Assembly: GCF_000172555.1 (NCBI RefSeq)
Contig: NZ_ABOX02000023.1
Location: 1-64,000 of the forward strand
Direction of reading: 5' to 3'
Source of the DNA: Pedosphaera parvula Ellin514
Lineage (GTDB): Bacteria > Verrucomicrobiota > Verrucomicrobiia > Limisphaerales > Pedosphaeraceae
DNA: 64,000 nt
The notes beneath the pieces were generated by a model. The model was given only the letters and a program-made list of their open reading frames with translations, was not told the DNA's origin and ran no database searches. Below, in pieces: positions 46,506 to 55,498 of this stretch. Each line of letters begins with the position of its first letter. Position 1 is the stretch's first letter. Position numbers and translations under genes: made by a program.

Positions 46506-47468
46506 TTATGGAATTAAAACAATTTTCCCAAACGAACCAGGCTCCATCACCAGCTTGTGGCCCAAGGCAGCCTCAGCGAGGGGTAACTCCTTTCGAACAA
46601 CCGGTCGCAACGCGCCATTCTCCAATCCCGCTTCCAATGCCAGGTGAATTCCCGCCAGATCCTTCGGCGACACGCTATTCAGAAACACTCCAATGATTGC
46701 CGCGTCCCGGCTCATCATATCACGCGGATTCACCTCCACCGGCCCGCGACTGCCAATCACCGCTACGCGTCCCCCCTTCGCCAGCAGGGTGAGATCCTTC
46801 CCCAAATTTGCATGGGCCGCCATTTCGAGAATGAGATCGACACCCCGCCCTCCGGTTAAATCCAGAATCTGTTTCAGATACTCGGGCGCGCGATGGTCCA
46901 AAACATGATGCGCTCCCTGCTCCTTCACCAACTTGCGTCCTTCCTCAGTACCACCTGTACCAATGATGATAAATCCAGCAGCCTTGGCCAATTGCACCGC
47001 CGCAATACCAACTCCACCCGTTGCTCCATGCACCAGCACTGTTTCACCCGCAACTCCTTGCGCTTTTTGAAACAACGCACGATAAGCCGTTGCATAAGGC
47101 ACGTTCACCGCCGCTCCTTGTGAATAGGTTACTTTCTCGGGCAAACGATGCACCTGCGTCGGTTCGCACAAGACATACTCCGCATAAGTCCCGGTGATGC
47201 TGTCGCCTACGTACACCCGATCCCCGATCTTCACGTTGCCAACTCCCGCACCAACTCCTTCAACCACTCCGGCAGCGTCCTTCCCCGGCGTATAAGGTAG
47301 GTTCGGCTTGGCGGCATACGCACCCGAGCGAACATATGTGTCCACGGGATTTATCCCCGCAGCATGCACTTTCACGAGAACTGTTCCCGAACCAATCTCT
47401 GGTTTGGGAACGTCCTCCAGCTTCAAAACCTCAGGACCGCCGAATTGGTGAACTCGAATTGCCTTCAT
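46506..47468 (-). CDS. NADPH:quinone reductase-like medium-chain dehydrogenase
   Basis: The 320-residue protein belongs to the zinc-free quinone oxidoreductase branch of the MDR superfamily. It starts MKAIRVHQFGGPEVLKLEDVP and has GINPVDTYVRSGAY, the NADP-binding VHGATGGVGIAAVQLAKAAG (about 143-162) and AVIGSRGPVEVNPRDMM. No structural or catalytic zinc Cys/His set is seen. It reduces quinones or enones. Gaps of 21 and 19 bp to the AKR genes on either side indicate an operon. Confidence 0.9.
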   Translation of the reverse strand: MKAIRVHQFGGPEVLKLEDVPKPEIGSGTVLVKVHAAGINPVDTYVRSGAYAAKPNLPYTPGKDAAGVVEGVGAGVGNVKIGDRVYVGDSITGTYAEYVLCEPTQVHRLPEKVTYSQGAAVNVPYATAYRALFQKAQGVAGETVLVHGATGGVGIAAVQLAKAAGFIIIGTGGTEEGRKLVKEQGAHHVLDHRAPEYLKQILDLTGGRGVDLILEMAAHANLGKDLTLLAKGGRVAVIGSRGPVEVNPRDMMSRDAAIIGVFLNSVSPKDLAGIHLALEAGLENGALRPVVRKELPLAEAALGHKLVMEPGSFGKIVLIP

Positions 47469-47489
47469 GATTACCTTCTGAATTCTGCA

Positions 47490-48479
<990 letters not shown>

Positions 48480-48555
48480 ATCGCCTTTAGTCCCTGCACC
48501 CGCTTGCTTGAGTCGCAGGAGAATTTTTAATTTGTCAGGTGATCAGAAATCGAAA

Positions 48556-48573
48556 GCGATGCCGGAGCATCGC
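48556..48573 (-). terminator. Possible terminator behind the SDR gene
   Basis: GCGATGC (48556-48562) and GCATCGC (48567-48573) form a perfect seven-base stem with a CGGA loop. The minus strand then reads TTTCGATTTCTG, only moderately T-rich. If active it would split the SDR gene from the AKR-QOR-AKR group. Confidence 0.4.
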
Positions 48574-48598
48574 GCTGTAAATATAAGTGCGTGAAGAT

Positions 48599-49393
48599 CT
48601 ACAAAATGGATCGAACCACGCCGCCATCCACTCGCAACGCGGCGCCATTCGTCGCCGACGCCACTGGACTGCACACATAAGTCACCATTGCGGCAACTTC
48701 TTCCGAGGTGGCGAATCTTTTCAGCAGGGAACTCGGCCTCACCGATTTGAAGAACTCCTTTTCGACCGCAGCCACATCCGTTTTATTGTGTTTGGCCATG
48801 TCTTCAACAAACTGTCCCACCCCCTCGGATCTGGTCGGTCCCGGCAGAACGGAATTGACGGTCACACCTGTCCCGGCAGTCGTCTCCGCCAGTCCACGCG
48901 CAATCGCCAACTGCGCCGTCTTCGTCATTCCATAGTGAATCATCTCCACCGGTATGTTTACTCCGGACTCGCTGGATATAAAAACAATCCGACCCCAATT
49001 GTTTTCCAACATTTTGGGCAAATAAAAACGGCTGAGCCGGATGCCGCTCAGCACGTTCACTTCATAAATTTTGAGCCATTCCTCGTCAGTTATGTGCTCG
49101 AAAGCTTTCGGCGCGTACATGCCGAGGTTGTTAACGAGAATGTCCACGGAATGTACCTGCCTGGTAAGTGTTTCGACACCTGGCTTGGTGGATAAATCCG
49201 CCGCAACTCCTGTAATTTCTCCCTTGATGCCGTTCGCGCGAAGCTTCTTTATTGCCTCATCGACACGTGCTTGAGAACGCCCCGAAATAATGACTGAAGC
49301 GCCCTCTCTGGCCAGTGATTCTGCAATTGCCAATCCTATTCCTGCGGTCGAACCACTGACCAGAGCCCGTTTATTCTGTAATTTCAGATCCAT
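48599..49393 (-). CDS. Short-chain dehydrogenase/reductase
   Basis: This 264-residue SDR has the nucleotide loop VSGSTAGIGLAIAESL, the NNLGMYAPK (NNAG-like) motif, the catalytic Ser in VFISSESG and YGMTKTA (YxxxK). It is close in layout to FabG-like reductases of unknown substrate. The start is 45 bp after the sigma factor stop on the same strand. Confidence 0.9.
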   Translation of the reverse strand: MDLKLQNKRALVSGSTAGIGLAIAESLAREGASVIISGRSQARVDEAIKKLRANGIKGEITGVAADLSTKPGVETLTRQVHSVDILVNNLGMYAPKAFEHITDEEWLKIYEVNVLSGIRLSRFYLPKMLENNWGRIVFISSESGVNIPVEMIHYGMTKTAQLAIARGLAETTAGTGVTVNSVLPGPTRSEGVGQFVEDMAKHNKTDVAAVEKEFFKSVRPSSLLKRFATSEEVAAMVTYVCSPVASATNGAALRVDGGVVRSIL

Positions 49394-49438
49394 ACCCTAT
49401 CCCTCAGTGCGTTACCCTTACCCTTGAAGCCGCCACCG

Positions 49439-50500
49439 TCAAGCGGCAGCTTTGACTGTCTCCAACTTCTCGATTTGTTTGCGCAATTTATTGAGCGCAA
49501 CATTCTGAATCTGGCGAATGCGTTCGCGCGTCACACCGAACTTCTGGCCCACTTCTTCGAGTGTCCGTTCAGGATCTCCGTCCAGGCCAAAACGATAACG
49601 CAGGATCTCCGCTTCACGCGGATCCAAAGTCGCCACCAACTCGCGCAGCATGGAAGTATTCGTCTTCTCTTCCAACTGCTCGTAAGGGGTGTCGGCAGTT
49701 TCATCGCGCACCACATCTGCAATACGACTGGTTTCATCATCACCCAATGGGGCTTCCAGCGAAGCCGGACGGATCGCCGCCGTGCGCAGTTGCGCCACTT
49801 TTTGAGCGCTAAATCCAAGTTCATCGCCCAATTCTTCGTCCGTCGGCTCACGCCCCAGCACTTCCTGCAATTTCACCGAGGCCTGGCGCATATGGAACAA
49901 CTTGTCCACGACATGCACAGGCAAACGGATGGTCTTGGATTGATTGGCCAACGCGCGTTTGATGGATTGTTTGATCCACCAGGCGCTGTAGGTGGAAAGC
50001 TTGGCGCCCTTCGCAGGGTCAAAACGTTCCACGGCCTTCATCAAGCCCATGTTGCCTTCATTGATCAGGTCCAAAAGAGGCATGCCGTAATCTTCATACT
50101 CGCGTGCAATCTTCACCACCAGGCGCAAATTCGCCTTGATCATCTGTTCGCGGGCTTTTTTATCACCCTTCTTGATCCGCTTGGCCAAATCAACCTCCTC
50201 CTGTGGGGTGAGCAATTTGGTCTGCCCAACTTCACGGAGATAAAGGTTAAAGGCCGTATTGCCATCGTAAGGCTGGCGTTCCACCGGCTGTTCCACTGGA
50301 GCCACCTCGCGAGGGACGCTCGTTTCGGTCTTCGACAGTTGCTCTAACGTCGGTTCATCGATTTCAACCACCTTGGAACGTCCGCTCAAAGTTGGCACCT
50401 CAGCGCGCCGCTTTAAAGTGATCTTTCGCCCACCCCTTCCAAGTTCCGTGGATGAGGCTTGCTTCTTCGTTACTTTCTTATGTTGCTTCAATGTCTTCAC
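49439..50500 (-). CDS. rpoD: Primary-type sigma-70 factor
   Basis: The protein has 353 residues from a GTG start with AAGGA upstream. A basic N-terminal tail (about 1-90; KTLKQHKKVTKKQ) replaces the long region 1.1/non-conserved domain of E. coli RpoD. Region 1.2 starts at NAFNLYLREVGQTKLLTPQEEVDLAKRI. Region 2 has RLVVKIAREYEDYGMPLLDLINEGNMGLMKAVERFD and YSAWWIKQSIKRAL, region 3 LGREPTDEELGDELGFS, and region 4 TLEEVGQKFGVTRERIRQIQNVALNKLR with the -35 helix-turn-helix. It is a group 1/2 sigma factor; whether it is the housekeeping one cannot be decided from this window. Confidence 0.92.
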   Translation of the reverse strand: MKTLKQHKKVTKKQASSTELGRGGRKITLKRRAEVPTLSGRSKVVEIDEPTLEQLSKTETSVPREVAPVEQPVERQPYDGNTAFNLYLREVGQTKLLTPQEEVDLAKRIKKGDKKAREQMIKANLRLVVKIAREYEDYGMPLLDLINEGNMGLMKAVERFDPAKGAKLSTYSAWWIKQSIKRALANQSKTIRLPVHVVDKLFHMRQASVKLQEVLGREPTDEELGDELGFSAQKVAQLRTAAIRPASLEAPLGDDETSRIADVVRDETADTPYEQLEEKTNTSMLRELVATLDPREAEILRYRFGLDGDPERTLEEVGQKFGVTRERIRQIQNVALNKLRKQIEKLETVKAAA

Positions 50501-50543
50501 AAAATTCCTTTTCTGTTTCGCTTTGCGGTTTCTCTCAGTTGGA

Positions 50544-50876
50544 TTACGCGGCCGTTGCAAAGATTGGTTGCCGTTCGCGAATCTCACGCTGACGTTCGGC
50601 CCACTGCTCCATGTTTGAAATTTTTTCCTCTGCCAATGCAGGTAGAAATAAAAGCGGGTAAGGTGTGGTGGAGGCCAAAGCCTCAGCTTCCCATACCGCC
50701 TGCTTGAATAGTTCCTTAGGCAATCGCCCAGCCACCTGCTTATAGAGGCGCTCAACTACCTGGCTCCTCTCAACTACCGTGTTATAGTTGCGGTAGTTTG
50801 CCGCGGATCTAGCCACGCATCCGATACGTTGTTCAACCTTTTGCCCTAACGAGACTGCTTTCCATTGCTTTCTCAT
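50544..50876 (-). CDS. Conserved-looking 110-residue protein upstream of the sigma factor
   Basis: An ATG at 50876 with AAAGGG at a good distance opens a 110-residue, mostly helical, charged protein (SQVVERLYKQVAGRLPKELFKQAVWEAEALA). It has no Cys, signal or membrane segment. It ends 43 bases before the sigma factor start, on the same strand, so the two are probably co-transcribed from the promoter near 51100. I do not recognise the family. A competing long frame here, which extends the sigma factor upstream to 50755, lacks sigma homology and is rejected. Confidence 0.6.
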   Translation of the reverse strand: MRKQWKAVSLGQKVEQRIGCVARSAANYRNYNTVVERSQVVERLYKQVAGRLPKELFKQAVWEAEALASTTPYPLLFLPALAEEKISNMEQWAERQREIRERQPIFATAA

Positions 50877-51513
50877 ATGATTCCCTTTCTTGAAAACCAC
50901 CGGCCAATTCATTTTTCCGCATTATACTGGCGATGAGATATTTGAGAGCCGACAAGCACCACCTTCTTTTGCCTTGCCAACCTGGCGTTCGGATGAAATC
51001 TCTGAGTTTTGCACAAGGCCTTCATTATCTTGGATACTTGTTTCATCTTTAGCTCTCAATCTCCGCCACAAAATCTTTCAATAACGACGTTCTAGAAAAT
51101 ATCATTCTTTACTAAACAGTCAACTATATTTTGAAAAATCTGTAAACTGCTGATTTTAAATGCTATTCTGCATACCCTAACCTGTGATTATTCGGGCTAT
51201 TTTGCCCACTTGCCTGCCATTTATACCGACTAGTCAACTAGCATTATTGTTCAATTTATTTTTACGCTTTGGGCAATAAAACCAGGCAGCTTCGGTAGCA
51301 CACAGAAGTGCTTGAAATCGAAGCGCTAATGAAAACCGAAGGAATGTGAGCTGGAAAATAATGCGGCGGCATTGACGAGAAGCCGTCGGCCTGAGCAGAA
51401 GTGCAACTAGAAGCTACAAAAAAATCCTGTCTCACGCTATCACACGCGAGTTCACTGGACTTCGCCCAGATCTCTCCATTTCCAGTTTCCCAGCCAAACG
51501 GCTCTTCGGCCGA
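50877..51513. other. AT-rich intergenic region upstream of the sigma factor operon
   Basis: The stretch is clearly AT-richer than its surroundings, especially 51080-51280. Besides the promoter at 51096-51123 it has a short inverted repeat CTAGT-CA-ACTAG (about 51229-51240). No gene is seen. Confidence 0.45.
51096..51123 (-). promoter_or_regulatory. Candidate sigma-70 promoter for the sigma factor operon
   Basis: On the minus strand TTGACT (51118-51123) is followed after 16 bases by TATTTT (51096-51101). It lies about 220 bp before the ATG at 50876 in AT-rich DNA. The match is fair and the leader would be long. Confidence 0.4.
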
Positions 51514-51885
51514 TCAGGGTTGCAAAAATCTTTTATTTGCTGCTCGGTATCTTTGAAACTTTTCCCGCTGCTCGGGAGTAAGCGTCGCCGAAATTTTTGC
51601 CTGAGTATTGCTCATGATCTCCTGAAACTCCGGTTGATTCTTCCGCCGCAATTCTCGCAGCCGGATCTGGGTATCGCCTAAAATCACGTGCACCTCTTTT
51701 TGCTGTTCGGGATTCAGCTGCAACCGTCGCACCAAATCTTTCTCCCACCTCTCCCTGACCAGTTCTGGATTCAAAGCTGCCCGGCGGATAATGCCAATGG
51801 CAAGCTGGCGGGTCACCACACTGCCAACGACCACTCCAGCCACAAACACAAGGATCAACACCAGCGTTGGTTTTAAATTCTTCAT
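51514..51885 (-). CDS. Membrane-anchored Spy/CpxP-like small protein
   Basis: The product has 123 residues with one N-terminal anchor (about 7-28, VLILVFVAGVVVGSVVT). The rest is a helical, charged periplasmic part: LQLNPEQQKEVHVILGDTQIRLRELRRKNQPEF and ISATLTPEQREKFQRYRA. The paired LNPEQ/LTPEQ motifs recall the LTxxQ elements of Spy/CpxP and ZraP-like metal or envelope stress proteins. It starts one base after the stop of the anti-sigma-like gene. It may sense or buffer envelope stress for the ECF system. Confidence 0.7.
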   Translation of the reverse strand: MKNLKPTLVLILVFVAGVVVGSVVTRQLAIGIIRRAALNPELVRERWEKDLVRRLQLNPEQQKEVHVILGDTQIRLRELRRKNQPEFQEIMSNTQAKISATLTPEQREKFQRYRAANKRFLQP

Positions 51886-51886
51886 T

Positions 51887-52186
51887 CTAATTCTCACCAT
51901 CCGCAAAAAACCATTGATCGGTAAACTGGCCCGCCTCGGAAGTCAGACTTGCCGAATTGGGACCATAAAATTCCGCAGCCATGCAAATCCCAATGATCAG
52001 CAGCGTCGCCACTGCCATGCGCGGAAACATTTGTCCCAATTGGTCCCAAAGCGATGGTTCTTCGATCACCTTCGTTTCCGCGCGATTCAGAGCTCGAATT
52101 ACATTCTGCTCAAAACCATCCGTCGGCCTTGGTGATGGTTCCTTCCTGGCTTGCTCGAATAAATTCTTTAGTTTGCGATCATTCAT
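51887..52186 (-). CDS. Small membrane protein, possible anti-sigma factor
   Basis: A 99-residue protein: a soluble N-terminus (LFEQARKEPSPRPTDGFEQNVIRAL), one membrane helix (about 57-76, MAVATLLIIGICMAAEFY) and a short outside tail. No zinc HxxxCxxC anti-sigma motif is present. It overlaps the end of the ECF sigma gene by eight bases (ATGAATGA), a sign of coupled translation usual for sigma/anti-sigma pairs; the anti-sigma role is inferred from that position. Confidence 0.6.
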   Translation of the reverse strand: MNDRKLKNLFEQARKEPSPRPTDGFEQNVIRALNRAETKVIEEPSLWDQLGQMFPRMAVATLLIIGICMAAEFYGPNSASLTSEAGQFTDQWFFADGEN

Positions 52187-52745
52187 TTGTTCTCTCCTGC
52201 ATGCGGGTCAGTATTTTCTTCAATCGCGCCCGGGCGCGAAACGCTCTCACACGCACCGTCGGGCTGGTCCAGCCGGTCAATGCGCAGATCTCTTTTACAC
52301 TGCACCCTTCCAATTCCAGCAAAGTGATTACCTGTCGGTCCTCCGGCGAAAGCTCGCTCATGGCGAGGTTCAGCAGCTCCCCTGCCCGACCCGCCTCGAG
52401 TCGCGCCTCTGCATTGGGATCGTGCAACCATTCAAAAACTTCCTCGCCCAAATCTTCCATCGCCAGCTCGGCCCGAAATCGTTTCTGCCGGCGCAGATGG
52501 TCGAGGGCTACATGGACTGCAATGCGCGAAAGCCAGTGATGGAAGGGCGCACGTTCATCGAATTTATCCAGGAACCGCCAGGCCTTGACGAATGTTTCCT
52601 GGGCCAGGTCCTCCAATTTTTGATGGTCCCGTTCGTACTTGTAGAGGATGGCAAACACCTGCGCCTGGTATCGTCGAACAATCTCGGTGAAATCATCCGA
52701 CGAACCATTCCTGATTCGTTCCAGCAGTTCAGCATCCTCACTCAC
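52179..52745 (-). CDS. ECF RNA polymerase sigma factor
   Basis: This is a 188-residue ECF (group 4) sigma factor. Region 2 has DFTEIVRRYQAQVFAILYKYERDHQKLEDLAQETFVKAWRFLDKFD and FHHWLSRIAVHVALDHLRRQKR. Region 4 has ELSPEDRQVITLLELEGCSVKEICALTGWTSPTVRVRAFRARARLKKIL. I chose the GTG at 52745, which places the protein start at the usual MSEDAELLERI. Longer in-frame starts reach back into the Spy-like gene. It lies in a four-gene minus-strand row: Spy-like, sigma, anti-sigma-like, Spy/CpxP-like. Confidence 0.9.
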   Translation of the reverse strand: MSEDAELLERIRNGSSDDFTEIVRRYQAQVFAILYKYERDHQKLEDLAQETFVKAWRFLDKFDERAPFHHWLSRIAVHVALDHLRRQKRFRAELAMEDLGEEVFEWLHDPNAEARLEAGRAGELLNLAMSELSPEDRQVITLLELEGCSVKEICALTGWTSPTVRVRAFRARARLKKILTRMQERTNE

Positions 52746-52776
52746 CGTTCGGTTTGGCCCGACCGCGATGTAATGA

Positions 52777-53256
52777 CTACTGAGCCAGGCGGGCAAAAAA
52801 TATTGAAATCGCTCCATCGACAAAGTCATCCATCTTCTGCTGAAACTCATCAATTTTGGCAAGTTGATCAGCGGTCAGAATTGGGCTGAGCTTGCCATAA
52901 AGCTTCGCTCTTTCAACCGCCAAATTCGCTTCCACCACTGCCACCTTTGCAGAGGCATCACGGATGTCGCTCTCGGCTGCACTTTTTTTCTGAATCACTT
53001 CCCTCAGTTCGATCTTGGCGTCGTGTAACGCCTGAATCATCGGCTTGAGTGTATCTTTTTCCGCCAGCAGCTCCACCTTGATCTTTGTGATCTGCTCATC
53101 GGTCAAACCGAGCTTCTCCTTGGCCTTCGTCAGGAATTGCCCGCCCATTGCTCGACGGCCTGGACCGTTCTCCGCCCGCACCTTCAAAGCCACTGATAAG
53201 CCACCCATAGTCACTGCAACTGTAATCACTATCGCCAGCCATTTTTTCGCATTCAT
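52777..53256 (-). CDS. Periplasmic Spy/CpxP (LTxxQ) family protein
   Basis: The 159-residue protein has a signal peptide (about 1-28, AIVITVAVTMGGLSVALKVRA). The mature part is helical, with LTKAKEKLGLTDEQITKIKVEL and LSPILTADQLAKIDEFQQKMDD, the two LTxxQ-type motifs of the Spy/CpxP family. These proteins act as ATP-independent periplasmic chaperones or stress sensors. It is 31 bp ahead of the ECF sigma gene and is probably its cotranscribed target. Confidence 0.82.
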   Translation of the reverse strand: MNAKKWLAIVITVAVTMGGLSVALKVRAENGPGRRAMGGQFLTKAKEKLGLTDEQITKIKVELLAEKDTLKPMIQALHDAKIELREVIQKKSAAESDIRDASAKVAVVEANLAVERAKLYGKLSPILTADQLAKIDEFQQKMDDFVDGAISIFFARLAQ

Positions 53257-53367
53257 ACAAGTTCTTAACGTATTTCAAGTGGTAAATGTTACCGTCGACC
53301 TCCAGTTTTACAGTCATTTGAATCAAAAGAGTTGAAAACCAGACTTCTCCCCAATAACGTTACAAGT

Positions 53368-54360
53368 ATGAACCCGGTGCTTAGAAACTTGCTCACGTGT
53401 GCTCTCTTTCTTTCCTCAATCTGCCTTTCCTGTGCTGCGGATAAGTCATATACCATCGCGGTCATTCCAAAAGGAACAACTCATGAGTATTGGCAGTGCA
53501 TCCACGCTGGGGCCATCAAAGCGCAGCGCGAATTGCAGGAAAAAGGCATCAAAGTCGATCTTATCTGGAAGGGCCCGTTGCGCGAGGACGACCGAGACCA
53601 GCAGATTCAAGTCGTCGAAAACTTCATGACCCGCCGCGTGAGCGGCATGGTCTTGGCCCCACTGGACAATCAAGCCATGGTTGCCCCGGTAAACAATGCC
53701 ATTCGGGCCAAAATCCCCGTTGTCATCTTCGATTCGGCGTTGAAGACCGATAAATACGTCAGCTTCGTTGCGACGGATAATTACAAAGGCGGTCAATTGG
53801 CTGCCGAACGCATGGGCCAGCTACTCGAGGGCAAAGGCAACGTCATTCTGCTCCGCTACGCCGTCGGCTCCGCCAGCACCGAGGAACGTGAGGCCGGTTT
53901 CATGGATACTCTCAAGTCCAAGTTTCCCAATATTAAAGTGATCTCCTCCGATCAGCATGCCGGTGCCACGCGCGAAACGGCCTATCAAGCTTCACAAAAT
54001 CTTCTGAACCGCTTCGGTCATGAGGTCAATGGCATTTTCTGTCCCTGCGAACCGCCGACGGTCGCGATGGCGAAGGCGCTCCGGGACATTGGTAAAGCTG
54101 GTGGCAAGGTAAAGATGGTTGGCTTTGATGCCGGTTCCCAATCCGTTATCGATCTGAAAAACGGAGATGTTCAAGGTCTGGTGGTTCAAAATCCATTGCG
54201 CATGGGCTATCTGGGAGTAATCACCATGGTCCAACACCTGCAAGGAGAGAAGGTGGAAAAGCGAATCGATACCGGCGTCCAAATCGTGACTCCCGAAAAC
54301 ATGGAGCAAGCAGGAATCAAGGAACTCATACATCCACCGTTGGATACGTATTTGAAGTAG
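53368..54360 (+). CDS. ABC sugar-binding protein (type 1 periplasmic binding family)
   Basis: A 330-residue exported protein, signal peptide about 1-23. It is an RbsB-like periplasmic binding protein: YTIAVIPKGTTHEYWQCIHAGAIKAQRELQEKGIKVDLIWKGP, IQVVENFMTRRVSGMVLAPLDNQAMVAPVNNAI, PVVIFDSAL, FVATDNYKGGQLAAERM and VGFDAGSQSVIDLKNGDVQGLVVQNPLRMGYLGV. The ligand is a sugar or polyol; the inositol oxygenase gene two genes on suggests inositol. The permease follows after 22 bp. No ATPase gene is next to them. Confidence 0.9.
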   Translation: MNPVLRNLLTCALFLSSICLSCAADKSYTIAVIPKGTTHEYWQCIHAGAIKAQRELQEKGIKVDLIWKGPLREDDRDQQIQVVENFMTRRVSGMVLAPLDNQAMVAPVNNAIRAKIPVVIFDSALKTDKYVSFVATDNYKGGQLAAERMGQLLEGKGNVILLRYAVGSASTEEREAGFMDTLKSKFPNIKVISSDQHAGATRETAYQASQNLLNRFGHEVNGIFCPCEPPTVAMAKALRDIGKAGGKVKMVGFDAGSQSVIDLKNGDVQGLVVQNPLRMGYLGVITMVQHLQGEKVEKRIDTGVQIVTPENMEQAGIKELIHPPLDTYLK

Positions 54361-54382
54361 TTCTCAACGCTGAATTGCCAGC

Positions 54383-55396
54383 ATGAACCCGGCCTTGCCA
54401 CTGCCAAAAACGCAAACTCCTGTCGCCGTTCGCAAGGGCTTTAGCCTGGGTTGGCTGCTAACGACCTTGGGCCCCTTCCTCGGATTGCTCCTGGTCGTAG
54501 GACTGTTTTCCGCCCTTCCGGATGTCCGTCCGTATTTTCTCACGGGAGCCAACTTCAAAATCATTTTCACGCAAACGGTCATCGTTGCCATCGGCGCACT
54601 TGGAATGACCATGATCATCATCAGCGGTGGCATCGACCTGAGTGTTGGCTCCGTTGTCGCTTTAACTAGCGTCGTTGGAGCCACCTTGCTCCTTAAAAAT
54701 GTTCCTCCTCTTCTCGTCGTCCTGCTTACCATCTTAGCTGGTGGATTGGTCGGCATGCTCAACGGCACTGTCATTGCCGGATTTAAAATGATGCCATTCA
54801 TTGTCACCCTGGGGATGATGGGCATTGCGCGTGGGGCGGCCAAATGGCTGTCGAACAGTCAGACAGTGAACGCGCCTGAGAACGCCATCAACTCGATCAT
54901 GGCCCTCAACGATCCGGATCATTTCTTCCCCTTGCCCCCCGGCGTTTGGATTGCCATCGGTCTCGCTTGCGTCATGTCGATTGTCATGCGTCGCACCGTA
55001 TTCGGGCGGTACATTTTTGCAATTGGTTCCAATGAAGCGGCCGCCCGGCTTTGCGGTATCCGCGTTCGCTGGCAAAAGACGATTATTTACTCTGTCGCCG
55101 GATTATTCTTCGGCCTGGCGGGTCTTATGCAACTGTCCCGGCTCACCCAGGGGGATCCCACGGTGGCAAATGGCTTGGAATTGGACATCATCGCCGCTGT
55201 GGTCATCGGCGGGGCCAGCTTGAATGGTGGCATTGGCGGAATTCTCGGTTCCATGATTGGAGCGCTGATCATGGCTGTGTTGCGTAATGGCTCGAACCAG
55301 ATGGGTTTACAAACTTATATGCAGGAGATTTTGATCGGCCTGGTGATTATTTTTGCCGTCGGTTTGGATAAACTCAGACAACGGCGCAGGGCCTGA
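54383..55396 (+). CDS. ABC sugar permease (RbsC family)
   Basis: The 337-residue inner-membrane protein has about eight to ten helices and matches RbsC/BPD_transp_2. ALGMTMIIISGGIDLSVGSVVALTSVVGA near the N-terminal third is the family signature. NEAAARLCGIRVRWQKTIIYSVAGLFFGLAGLM and AAVVIGGASLNGGIGGILGSMIGALIMAVLRNG in the last third complete it. It pairs with the binding protein 22 bp upstream. Its partner ATPase must lie elsewhere. Confidence 0.92.
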   Translation: MNPALPLPKTQTPVAVRKGFSLGWLLTTLGPFLGLLLVVGLFSALPDVRPYFLTGANFKIIFTQTVIVAIGALGMTMIIISGGIDLSVGSVVALTSVVGATLLLKNVPPLLVVLLTILAGGLVGMLNGTVIAGFKMMPFIVTLGMMGIARGAAKWLSNSQTVNAPENAINSIMALNDPDHFFPLPPGVWIAIGLACVMSIVMRRTVFGRYIFAIGSNEAAARLCGIRVRWQKTIIYSVAGLFFGLAGLMQLSRLTQGDPTVANGLELDIIAAVVIGGASLNGGIGGILGSMIGALIMAVLRNGSNQMGLQTYMQEILIGLVIIFAVGLDKLRQRRRA

Positions 55397-55498
55397 CTTA
55401 CCCGTATAACTCCCATTTTTCACTTGCGACACCCAGTAATTCGACTGAATATAGCTCAGTTATTCCAAAGAGTAGTAAACCCTTAAGTCTGGAAGAAT

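Noticed and set aside
50501-50755. N-terminal extension of the sigma factor to 50755
   Set aside because: The extra 85 residues have no sigma homology, overlap a better-supported small gene, and a GTG with AAGGA at 50500 explains the start.
55441-55498. TAGCTCAGT motif as part of a tRNA
   Set aside because: Only a D-arm-like word is present; no acceptor stem or T-loop can be formed around it.
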